A stretch of 64,000 nucleotides of DNA. Source: an uncultured Collinsella sp. (GTDB taxonomy: Bacteria > Actinomycetota > Coriobacteriia > Coriobacteriales > Coriobacteriaceae). Every line of letters begins with the position of its first letter. Position 1 is the stretch's first letter. The translations under genes and the position numbers were made by a program. Of the stretch, positions 49,391 through 57,252 are shown piece by piece. The stretch covers positions 1 through 64,000 of the forward strand of contig CABUPH010000011.1 in the NCBI GenBank assembly GCA_902493375.1, in the 5' to 3' direction. Under the pieces are notes generated by a model. It was not told the origin of the DNA, did no database searches, and worked only from the letters and a program-made list of their open reading frames with translations.

Positions 49391-52216
49391 TTACCCCGTG
49401 TTCTGCAATCCTGCCGAGACGCCGGTCACAGTCGAAAGAATCAGGCTCATGTACTCGGCCTTCTTCTCCTCGGCCATCTCGTCCTGATTCATGCGCACCT
49501 CGCGAAGGGCGCGGACCTGGGCGATGGACAGAGCGTCGACGTAGGGGTTACGCACGCGAACGGCGCAGCCGAGCACGCGACGACGCTGCAGCGGCCACTC
49601 ATCACCGACGATGGCAAGGACCCACTTACGGGTGAGCTGCATCTCGGTAAAGACCTTCTTGGACAGATCATCGCGGTCGCCCAGATGCAGATACATCTTG
49701 GCGATGCGCTGATCGGTCTTAGCAATCGACATCTCGATGTTGTCGATAAAGGTGCGGAAGAACGGCCACTCCTGGTAGGCAGCCTTGAGCTGGTCAAGAT
49801 CGCCAAGCTGCTCGCAGGCGGTGCCCAGACCGTACCAAGCGGCCAGGTTAATGCGCGCCTGGCTCCAGCTGAAGATCCACGGGATGGTACGCAGGTCATC
49901 GAGCGACTTGGCGCCCAGACCGCGCTTGGCGGGACGCGAGCCGATCGGCAGCAGACCGACCTCGGTCAGCGGCGTCACGGTCGAGAACCACGGTGTAAAG
50001 TCCTCGGTGTTCAGCAGGTCCAGATAGCGTTCGTGGCTTGCAGTGTTGAGCTTCTCGGCCATATCCCAGAACTTCTGCGTGGTCTCGGTGTTGGTCTTCT
50101 CGACACTCGGGGCCGACTGCAAAAGCGTTGCGGCGGCAACGGACTCAACATGGCGCTGAGCCAGCGTGCGGTTGCCGTAACGGGCAAAGATGACTTCGCC
50201 CTGCTCGGTAAGCTTAAAGAAGCAGTTGACCGAACCCTTGGGCTGCGCCAGCACGGCCTTGTTGGCCGGGCCGCCGCCACGGCCCACGGCACCGCCGCGA
50301 CCGTGCATGAGCACCAGGTCGATATCGTTCTTCTCTGCCCACTTGGCGATGCGCTCCTGCGCGGAGTGCAGCGCGAGCATGGCCGTGGTAGGACCGGCAT
50401 CCTTGGAAGAGTCGGAATAGCCCAGCATGACCTCCATGCGGCGGTTGGTCTGGGCAAGGCGCTTTTGCACCACGGGCAGCGTAAGCATCTGATCGAGCAC
50501 GTCGACGCAGCCCTCGAGGTCCTCGAGCTGCTCGAACAACGGGATCACGTCGAGCTCGGGGACATCCTCCTCGTGTGCAAAGGACAGGTGCGCCAGCTCA
50601 AAGACGTCGGCCACATGCTGAGCGCTCTTGGTAAACGAGATGATGTAGCGGTGCGCCATCTTCTTGCCGTAGCGCTTTTGGATGGAGCCGATAGCGCGGA
50701 AGGTATCGATGACCTCGCGCGTCATGGGCTGCAGGTCGCCATGGATACCGTTCTCGTGGATATCCTTAAGGGCGCGGGCATGCACCACGGAGTGCTGACG
50801 GAACTCCATCTCGACCATGTGGAAGCCGAAGGACTCGACCTGCCAGATGATGGTTTGGACCGGGCCGTAGGCAGCACGGACGGCACCGCAGGCGGCCAGC
50901 GAACGCTGGACGACGCGCAGGTCATCCAGGAACTCGTCGGCGCTGTGGTACATGGTGTCGGTGATACGACGGACGGTGGCGTTCAGGCGGTCGGCCATGA
51001 CGAGCATGACGGCGCGATGCGGCTCGTGCTCGGAGATCAGCTCGGCGCGGGCCGTGTAACGAGGGCTCATCTCGACCTGATGGTTCCACAGGTTAATGAG
51101 CTCGGCCGACGGCTTGCTGTAGGTAGCCTCGAGCGTGAGGTTGCGGCCGATGTGGCGGCACTTGTCCTCGAGCTTGAGCACCATGTGCGTAAAGTACTTG
51201 GCGGCGACCTCACGGCTCACCTTGGCGGTGACGTTGGGGTTACCGTCGCGGTCGGAACCGATCCAGCTGCCGGGATGGAAGAACGCCGGGCACAGCGGCG
51301 GCACAGTACCGGCCTTGTCGCCCAGCACCCAATCGTCAAAACGACGATAGATAACGGGGATAACGTCGAACAGCGTGTTATCGAAGATGTCGATGATGGT
51401 ATCGGCTTCCTCGACCGGCGTGGGCTTCTTGAGCGCGATGGGACTCGTACGCACCAGGGCGTCGATCTCCTGCAGCATATGGCGCTCGTTCTCCACCAGG
51501 TCGGAGCCGCCCAGACGCGGACGCTCCTCCAGCAGGTTGGAGATACGGCGGATCTTGCCCTCGACGGCCTTACGACGGGCCTCGGTGGGATGTGCGGTAA
51601 AGACAGGGTGGAACTCGAGCTTGTCGAGCAGCTCGTTGGCACCCTCGACACCCAGCTCATTCACCAGCTGGTGATAGGCAACGGTAAGCTCGTTGGCAGG
51701 ATCGACCTCGGTATCGGTCGACGCACCGGCCTCGCGCTCGCGCAGCTGCGCCACACGGTAGTTCTCCTCCGACAGGTTTGCCAGATGGAAAAAGCTCGTA
51801 AAGGCGCGAACGATGACCTGCTGCTTATCGAGCGGCAGGCTGTCGATCAAATCGACGACCTCACGAAATGCCACGGCAGTGGGCTCGTCGGCGGTGGGCA
51901 CGCCCTGCTCGTCGACGGCTTCGTCGGCAGCGCAGGTACCGGGGTTGCCGGCATTGACCACAATCTCGGCTGTCAAAATCTTGTCGAACAGGTCCGCGAT
52001 CTCGGGATCATACTCGCTAAGCACACGGCGCTCCAGGCGCAAGAACAGCGCCAGATTGTCGCGCAGCTCCTCGGGGATCTCGATCTCGGCGAGACGCTCC
52101 CTGGACTCGGCATTCGAGCCGATTCGGTTAACGAGGCGGTTGACCACGGCAGCGACGCGCGCCGCGGCTTCGGGTACAGACTGGTTGCTTAGGTTCTCAG
52201 CCACGTTTCCTCCCAT
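49391..52216 (-). CDS. ppc: Phosphoenolpyruvate carboxylase
   Basis: Anaplerotic enzyme of 941 aa forming oxaloacetate from PEP and bicarbonate. Family motifs: catalytic His in FTAHPTEARRK (about residue 214), GSDRDGNPNVTAKVSREV, MLGYSDSSKDAG, and the glycine-rich loop GRGGAVGRGGGPANKAVLAQP, ending with the expected QNTG C-terminus. The start is ambiguous: the ATG at 52216 has AAGGAGG very close, while a GTG at 52204 has GGAGG at 4 nt; the difference is four residues. Upstream (52260-52320) are direct repeats around AAAGTATTT/AAATACTT. Element B is downstream. Confidence 0.95.
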   Translation of the reverse strand: MGGNVAENLSNQSVPEAAARVAAVVNRLVNRIGSNAESRERLAEIEIPEELRDNLALFLRLERRVLSEYDPEIADLFDKILTAEIVVNAGNPGTCAADEAVDEQGVPTADEPTAVAFREVVDLIDSLPLDKQQVIVRAFTSFFHLANLSEENYRVAQLREREAGASTDTEVDPANELTVAYHQLVNELGVEGANELLDKLEFHPVFTAHPTEARRKAVEGKIRRISNLLEERPRLGGSDLVENERHMLQEIDALVRTSPIALKKPTPVEEADTIIDIFDNTLFDVIPVIYRRFDDWVLGDKAGTVPPLCPAFFHPGSWIGSDRDGNPNVTAKVSREVAAKYFTHMVLKLEDKCRHIGRNLTLEATYSKPSAELINLWNHQVEMSPRYTARAELISEHEPHRAVMLVMADRLNATVRRITDTMYHSADEFLDDLRVVQRSLAACGAVRAAYGPVQTIIWQVESFGFHMVEMEFRQHSVVHARALKDIHENGIHGDLQPMTREVIDTFRAIGSIQKRYGKKMAHRYIISFTKSAQHVADVFELAHLSFAHEEDVPELDVIPLFEQLEDLEGCVDVLDQMLTLPVVQKRLAQTNRRMEVMLGYSDSSKDAGPTTAMLALHSAQERIAKWAEKNDIDLVLMHGRGGAVGRGGGPANKAVLAQPKGSVNCFFKLTEQGEVIFARYGNRTLAQRHVESVAAATLLQSAPSVEKTNTETTQKFWDMAEKLNTASHERYLDLLNTEDFTPWFSTVTPLTEVGLLPIGSRPAKRGLGAKSLDDLRTIPWIFSWSQARINLAAWYGLGTACEQLGDLDQLKAAYQEWPFFRTFIDNIEMSIAKTDQRIAKMYLHLGDRDDLSKKVFTEMQLTRKWVLAIVGDEWPLQRRRVLGCAVRVRNPYVDALSIAQVRALREVRMNQDEMAEEKKAEYMSLILSTVTGVSAGLQNTG

Positions 52217-52370
52217 TCCTCCTTCTATGCACGTAACATGCGGTATTCATTATAGGCGCTTGAGAAATACTTTCGACACTGATTGCGCTTTACCACACAA
52301 AAGTATTTTCTGCATTGCAAAGGTTTTTGCCCTAAATGGTCGTATTTCTCGGTGGGCGGCATACGTAAAC

Positions 52371-52402
52371 GGGGGCATTCCGCATAAAAGCGAAACACCC
52401 CC
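52371..52402 (-). terminator. Terminator after hisS
   Basis: GGGGGCATTCCGC pairs with GCGAAACACCCCC (13-base arms with a two-position internal mismatch), 60 bp past the hisS stop; a short T-run follows on the minus strand. Confidence 0.7.
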
Positions 52403-52461
52403 GTAACAATCGCTCTCCATGAGCAGGGCACGTTAGCAGGCCCGAAGCTCAAAAAGATGCG

Positions 52462-53775
52462 CTACAGGCGCTCGCGAACCGCCTCGACGACGTTGTCCAG
52501 ATCGGCGAGCACCTCGTCATGGCTCTGCATGTCGCGCACTTTGACCTTGCCGGCGGCAAGCTCGTCGCCACCCAGGACCAAGATGAGCTTGGCGCCTACC
52601 TTATCGGCTTGCTTAAACTGGGCCTTGAGCGAACGACCCTGATAGTCGGCCTCGGTCACGATACCTGCGGCGCGAAGCTCCTGCGTAATGGCAAAGACGT
52701 TCTGACGCAGCTCCTTGCCGGCGTTGGCGACATAGACGCACGGGGCCTCATCGGCACCCAAATCGCTGCCAAAGGCCTGCAGGGCCAGCAGGGCGCGCTC
52801 AAAACCGACAGCAAAGCCGACGCCCGCCGTGGGCTTGCCACCCTCGAGCTCGACCAGGCCATCGTAGCGGCCGCCGCCGCCGATGGAGCCGACGCCGGCG
52901 CCAGGGGCCTCGACCTCAAAGACAGTACGGGTGTAGTAGTCCAGGCCGCGCACCAAGGTGGGATCCTCGACATACTCGATACCGGCGGCATCCAGATAGC
53001 GCTTGACCTGCTCGTAGTGCTCGCGGCACTCATCGCACAGGTTGTCACCCATCAGCGGAGCCTCGGCCATGATCTCGCGGCAGTGGTCGTTCTTGCAGTC
53101 GAAGGCACGCAGCGGGTTGAGCTCGGCGCGCTCGCGGCACTCGTCACACATCTCGTCTGCGTGATCGAGGATGAACTGCTTGACCTGCTCGCGGTAAGCC
53201 GGACGGCACTGGGCGTCACCCATCGAGTTGATGAGCAGACGAAGCTTGGAAAGATCGAAGCCCAGGCGCTTGTAGAACTCCATGAGCATGATGATGCACT
53301 CGGCGTCTGCCGCCGGATCGGGAGCGCCGAGCCACTCGATGCCCACCTGGTGGAACTGGCGCAGGCGGCCCTTCTGGGGACGCTCGCCGCGGAACATGGC
53401 CTCGGCGTAGTAAGCCTTAAACGGCGTGGAGCCCTGGGGCACCAGATTGTTCTCGACGACGGCGCGCACCACGCCGGCCGTGCCCTCGGGGCGAAGTGCC
53501 AGGCGCTGCTTGGGCTTGAGTTTGGTGTCGGTGCCCTCGGTAAAGACGCGCTCCAGGTTGGCACCGCTGAACACGCGGAACATTTCCTTGCGCACGACGT
53601 CGGTCGACTGGCCGATACCGTGGACAAACACGTCAACCTGCTCGATCGCGGGCGTCTCGATGGGTTTAAAACCAAACGGCTCGAACACGCCGGCCGCAAT
53701 CTGCTGCATCTTTTGCCAGGCGCGCATCTCGGCGCCGATAAGGTCGCGGGTTCCCTCCGCCTTCTGTGCCTGCAT
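52462..53775 (-). CDS. hisS: Histidyl-tRNA synthetase
   Basis: Class II synthetase of 437 aa. Motif 2 is AMFRGERPQKGRLRQFHQ, the histidine-specific blocks are RGLDYYTRTVFE and GGGGRYDGLVE, and motif 3 GVGFAVGFERALLA. A Cys-rich insertion (CDECRERAELNPLRAFDCKNDH to LCDECREHY; quoted as landmarks) is the zinc-type loop seen in some bacterial HisRS. C-terminal anticodon-binding domain from about 335. ATG at 53775 chosen with AAAGG upstream; a TTG two codons earlier is possible. Confidence 0.96.
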   Translation of the reverse strand: MQAQKAEGTRDLIGAEMRAWQKMQQIAAGVFEPFGFKPIETPAIEQVDVFVHGIGQSTDVVRKEMFRVFSGANLERVFTEGTDTKLKPKQRLALRPEGTAGVVRAVVENNLVPQGSTPFKAYYAEAMFRGERPQKGRLRQFHQVGIEWLGAPDPAADAECIIMLMEFYKRLGFDLSKLRLLINSMGDAQCRPAYREQVKQFILDHADEMCDECRERAELNPLRAFDCKNDHCREIMAEAPLMGDNLCDECREHYEQVKRYLDAAGIEYVEDPTLVRGLDYYTRTVFEVEAPGAGVGSIGGGGRYDGLVELEGGKPTAGVGFAVGFERALLALQAFGSDLGADEAPCVYVANAGKELRQNVFAITQELRAAGIVTEADYQGRSLKAQFKQADKVGAKLILVLGGDELAAGKVKVRDMQSHDEVLADLDNVVEAVRERL

Positions 53776-53842
53776 GGGCAAACACCTTTCTTTTGTATCG
53801 CGTCATAGGTAGTGGACATTATACGGCACAAAGCAGCAACGC

Positions 53843-53899
53843 GGCGGCGCGCCTGACCGAACGAGGGTATGGGGACTCGTTCGGCCAGACGCGCCGCCG
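53843..53899. repeat. Large imperfect hairpin upstream of hisS
   Basis: Arms of about 24 bases containing GGCGCGCCTGACCGAACGAG and its near-complement CTCGTTCGGCCAGACGCGCC, with a short GGTATGGGGA loop. First of three consecutive inverted repeats in this gap. Confidence 0.75.
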
Positions 53900-53906
53900 C
53901 TGTATG

Positions 53907-53970
53907 TGATCCCTTTTCCTCCGCCCCCTTCGGATCACGTGATCCCTTGGGGACGGAGGAAAAGAGATCA
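53907..53970. repeat. Palindromic repeat family 3, two copies head to head
   Basis: Copies at 53907-53937 and 53940-53970 are in opposite orientation (TTTTCCTCCGCCCCC, then GGGGACGGAGGAAAA), so the pair forms a larger stem. The same unit occurs at 21818 and within the ABC gene at 15074. Confidence 0.85.
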
Positions 53971-53980
53971 TTTCGTAGAC

Positions 53981-54044
53981 CCGTGGCCGCCTTGGAAACC
54001 GAATGATGGTACGAGCATCCATTCGGCTTCCAAGGCGGCCACGG
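53981..54044. repeat. 25-bp inverted repeat upstream of the MFS remnant's 3' end
   Basis: Arms 53981-54005 and 54020-54044 match at 24 of 25 positions (CCGTGGCCGCCTTGGAAACC and complement). It is 36 bp past the stop of the MFS remnant and may terminate it. Confidence 0.82.
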
Positions 54045-54079
54045 ACAGAACGGGACGAACAGAAAAGAGCGACGGACGC

Positions 54080-54529
54080 CTACTCCCCCGCCACGCTTGC
54101 GCGCAGCTTGGCGGCGATGGGCTCCGAGGCCAGCAGGAATACGAGCATGACAACAGAACACACCAGGCACACGATCCAGGCGCTCGCAAAGGAGCCCGAG
54201 ACGGCAAAGAGCACATAGACCTGCCAAAGCTCACCCACAAAGCTCATGCCCGCGAGCACCGCCGAGGTAGCGATAACGGTAAGCGAGCCCAATACGCGGC
54301 CACTCACCTTATCGGCAACATGACCGATAACGAGCGAACCCACGACACTCACCACGGTGGAGATGGCATTGGAGACGTTGTACTGCGCAAGGGAAATACC
54401 CAGGTTGCTGACGATCAGCGGCTGGAACAGGCTCATGCAGTTGACGAAAATCGTGTAACACGTGGCCATGATCACGAAGCCGGAGGCCACCACGAGCCAG
54501 CCGGGGAAGAACTTACGCTGCTGGGGCAT
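54080..54529 (-). pseudogene. Collapsed MFS transporter gene with internal deletion
   Basis: The 149-aa product starts like an MFS (OFA-type) transporter (KFFPGWLVVASGFVIMATCYTIF; FQPLIVSNLGISLAQYNVSNAIS; VGSLVIGHVADKVSGRVLG) and, after four or so TM helices, jumps within YVLFAVSGSF-ASAWIVCLV to what looks like the last TM helix and tail of the same type of protein. About 240-250 residues of the middle are missing, with the frame kept. A normal MFS has 12 TM helices and about 400 aa. ATG at 54529 with AAGGAG. It is probably non-functional, though a small membrane protein could be made. Confidence 0.7.
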
Positions 54530-54568
54530 ACTGCTCCTTTTAGACAAACGAATAGCCTGCGCCGGGCG

Positions 54569-54660
54569 CCGGTAGTGCCCAAGATTGCCTTGAAAGACAA
54601 GGGCATAGGCCTTACGGCCATGCCCGCAGGCTTGAAAGGCAAGGTTGGGGTGCTACCGGT
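54569..54660 (-). repeat. Long RNA-like hairpin C overlapping the M20 gene 3' end
   Basis: Outer arms GCCGGTAGTGCCC-type (from 54568) and its partner ending at 54660 (GGGGTGCTACCGGT) pair with some G-U, and continue inward through ATTGCCTT/AAGGCAA; the centre GGGCATAGGCCTTACGGCC pairs with itself and ATGCCC. The stop codon of the amidohydrolase (54653) lies in the right arm. The core word GGCATAG-CCTT--GG-CATGCC is shared with element D at 62507. Confidence 0.7.
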
Positions 54661-55951
54661 GGTCGGCGATATAGCCCAAAGCGACGGCGGTATAGGCCGC
54701 GGCACCGAGCGGCAGCTCGGCATCGTTAAAACGTGCCTTGGGATGGTGCTGGGCAAAGTGTTCGTCCGTGTCGGTTACGGCCGCGCCCACGGTAAAGTAC
54801 GCACTTGGGATCTTGCTCGAGATAAGCGCGAAGTCCTCACTCGCCATGGCATGGAAAAGCGGCAAGAAAGCCGTCTTGGGCAGCACTGCGCCCACATAGC
54901 CAAGCGACGCCTGAGTCATATCGCTGTCGAGTACAAGCGGCGGAACATCCGAAAGCGTCTCGATGGTCGCCGGCGTACGATAGGTCGTAGCAACGCCGTT
55001 AACGACCTCCGCGATGCGGGTCTTTAGGTGAGCCATGAGCTCAACATCAAAGCCGCGCAGCGTTCCCTCGAGCACGCAGGTGTCGGGGATGACGTTGGCC
55101 GCCAAGCCGCCGGCGAACTTACCAACGGTAAGTGCGACTTCCTTGGCCGCCGGCACCTCGCGGGAGATAAGCTCCTGGAGCGCCAGGTGCACGTGGACGC
55201 CGGCCGTGATGGGGTCGATGCAGATCTCGGGGCTGGAACCGTGGCCGCCCTTGCCCTGGAGCGTGATGCGGAAACCGTACACACCCGAGAGCGCCGGGCT
55301 GCCGTAGAGCACCAGGCCAAGCGGCGACTGGCTGTTGACATGCATGGCAAAGGCCGCCTGAGGGCGCGGGTTCTCGAGCAAGCCGTCGGCGATGGCAGCG
55401 CGGGCGCCCTCGAAGGTCTCCTCGCCCGGCTGGAACAGCAGTTTGACGGTGGCATTGGCGTCGATGAGCTCGGCCTCGCGGGCCTTGAGCAGGCGCGCCG
55501 CACCAAGCAGGGCCGTCGCGTGCATATCGTGACCGCAAGCATGCATGCAGCCATTGGTGGATGCAAAGGGCTCGCCGGATTCCTCGACAACGGGCAGGGC
55601 ATCCATATCGCCTCGGAGCATGACGACCGTTCCGGCCCGCTCGTCCTTGCACGTGCCATTGCCCTGAGCGGCCGCGGCCGCACCGGCACCGATCAGGCCA
55701 ACGACGCAGGAACCGTCGACGAGCGTGGTATGGGGGATGTCCATCTCGTCCAGACGTGCCTGGATATAGGCAGACGTCTGCGGAAGATTGTTACCGAGCT
55801 CGGGCATCTGATGTAAATCGTGTCGCCACGCAGCGAGCTCGTCTGCAAAAGCCTGAGCTTCTGCAACAAGACCGTCACCGATAGCGGTCTGCGCCGCCGC
55901 GGTGGCCTTGGGCGCTGATTGCGGTTGAAGATCGGACAGTGCTGGTGCCAT
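54653..55951 (-). CDS. M20D-family amidohydrolase (hippurate/IAA-amino acid hydrolase type)
   Basis: Metal-dependent hydrolase of 432 aa cleaving N-acyl amino acids or similar amides. Metal/catalytic motifs: HDLHQMPEL near the start, MHACGHDMHATALLGAARLL, LLFQPGEETFEGARAAI with the catalytic Glu pair, AFAMHVNSQSP, and MASEDFALIS near the C-terminus; the dimerisation domain sits between. Start chosen at ATG 55951 (MAPALSD) with GGAGGG 5-6 nt upstream; 18 codons upstream are unsupported. Substrate not determined. The collapsed transporter gene follows on the same strand, so it may once have been a transport-hydrolysis pair. Confidence 0.9.
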   Translation of the reverse strand: MAPALSDLQPQSAPKATAAAQTAIGDGLVAEAQAFADELAAWRHDLHQMPELGNNLPQTSAYIQARLDEMDIPHTTLVDGSCVVGLIGAGAAAAAQGNGTCKDERAGTVVMLRGDMDALPVVEESGEPFASTNGCMHACGHDMHATALLGAARLLKAREAELIDANATVKLLFQPGEETFEGARAAIADGLLENPRPQAAFAMHVNSQSPLGLVLYGSPALSGVYGFRITLQGKGGHGSSPEICIDPITAGVHVHLALQELISREVPAAKEVALTVGKFAGGLAANVIPDTCVLEGTLRGFDVELMAHLKTRIAEVVNGVATTYRTPATIETLSDVPPLVLDSDMTQASLGYVGAVLPKTAFLPLFHAMASEDFALISSKIPSAYFTVGAAVTDTDEHFAQHHPKARFNDAELPLGAAAYTAVALGYIADHR

Positions 55952-56029
55952 AGATGCCCTCCAGTAACGTTTTTGCAGCAAGCACTTTGATAGCGTAAAG
56001 TGCAAGGTACTACTTTAAGGGCGACGCAT

Positions 56030-56055
56030 AAAAAATGCCGCCCTGGGAGGGCGGC
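56030..56055 (-). terminator. Rho-independent terminator after the DMT transporter
   Basis: 8-bp stem GCCGCCCT/AGGGCGGC, 13 bp past the stop, followed on the minus strand by TTTTTTA. Confidence 0.9.
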
Positions 56056-56067
56056 GCAACAAGTTGT

Positions 56068-57051
56068 TTACAATTGCGGGTGTGATTTTCGGCGCAAGAA
56101 ATCGAAATGCGTCTCGCTCAAGATAATCGAAAGAAAGATGAGCGCGAAGCCGGCGAGCAGGCGCGAGGTGAGCGCCTCCCCCATCAGCAGCACCGAGAAC
56201 AGCACGCCCGAAGGCGACTCCATCGAAAGGAGCAGTGAGCCCGTCGAGGCCGAGACATGCGCCAGGCCGACGTTTTGGATGAGCAGAGCCGCGCATGTGC
56301 AACCAACCGAGAGAAACGCCATCGCGCTGATAAAGCTCGGCGTCCACACGGACAGAGGCGCTTGGGTCTCGAATAGCAGCGACGTTGCCAGGCTCAGCAC
56401 GCCGTTGCCCACAAACATCCAAAACGTGATGACGTTGATGTCCATTTTGCGACCGTACTTGGCAGTCACCGCCATCTGGATGGCGAAAAAGACCGCACCC
56501 GCCAGCGTAATGACATCACCGATGTTGAATTCAACGCTATCGAGCGCCACCAAGCCAATGCCCGCCAAGCACAGCAGCGCCGCGCCCAGGTTATAGCGGG
56601 TGAGTTTTTCGCCGCTCAGAAAATAGCTCGCGAACGGCACAACGATGCAATACGTGCCCGTCAAAAAAGCATTCTTGCCCGCCGTGGTGTGCGCCAGACC
56701 GACTGTCTGCAGGGCGTAGGCGGCCCACATAAGTGCGCCCATGCCAAGTCCGACGATAAGGTTGCGGGCGTTGAGGTGCGCGATGATGCGCTTGTGGAAG
56801 ATGAAAAACATGACCAACGCCGCAGGCAGAAAGCGCACGTAGAGCAGTTCGAACACCGGAATGGTGTCGAGCGCGTCCTTCATGGTCGTAAAGGAGTAGC
56901 CCCAGACGACTGCCACCGAAAGCAGCAGGACTTTCCAGAACAGCGGCGAGCGAGCGCCGGCGCCGCGGGAGGTGCCGCCCGCGCCCAGGTCCTCGCGAGC
57001 AACAGGGCTATCGGGCATCATTTCGATATTGTCAGTGGCATGCTGGGCCAT
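56068..57051 (-). CDS. DMT-family (EamA) transporter
   Basis: Inner-membrane protein of 327 aa with ten TM helices formed by two EamA repeats. Landmarks: FWKVLLLSVAVVWGYSFTTMKDAL at the first helix, LGMGALMWAAYALQTVGL, the central FLTGTYCIVVPFASYFL, and AMAFLSVGCTCAALLIQNVGLAHVSAST in the second half, followed by SLLLSMESPSGVLFSVLLMGE. The family exports amino acids or metabolites; no specific substrate can be read. ATG with GAGGAT upstream. Single gene. Confidence 0.9.
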   Translation of the reverse strand: MAQHATDNIEMMPDSPVAREDLGAGGTSRGAGARSPLFWKVLLLSVAVVWGYSFTTMKDALDTIPVFELLYVRFLPAALVMFFIFHKRIIAHLNARNLIVGLGMGALMWAAYALQTVGLAHTTAGKNAFLTGTYCIVVPFASYFLSGEKLTRYNLGAALLCLAGIGLVALDSVEFNIGDVITLAGAVFFAIQMAVTAKYGRKMDINVITFWMFVGNGVLSLATSLLFETQAPLSVWTPSFISAMAFLSVGCTCAALLIQNVGLAHVSASTGSLLLSMESPSGVLFSVLLMGEALTSRLLAGFALIFLSIILSETHFDFLRRKSHPQL

Positions 57052-57252
57052 AGGGCATCCTCGCGCTCAATCTGGGCGTGGTGTCCGCACGCGCATGGCT
57101 GCGTGCCGCCTCATGGTCAAATAAAAGCAGGGCGCACCGGACCCCCGGCACGCCCCGCTACTGTAGCAACAACCAAGCAGCCCGTGCAATTCACTACGCT
57201 AAAGCATCGGGTTGGAAGATCTCGATGTTCCGACGGCGTTTACGTTGCTGAA

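Noticed and set aside
49685..52192. 835-codon plus-strand reading frame opposite ppc
   Set aside because: Same GC-driven antisense shadow; ppc has all family motifs.
52225..52452. 75-codon frame between ppc and hisS
   Set aside because: Covers direct repeats and a terminator; no ribosome site and odd composition.
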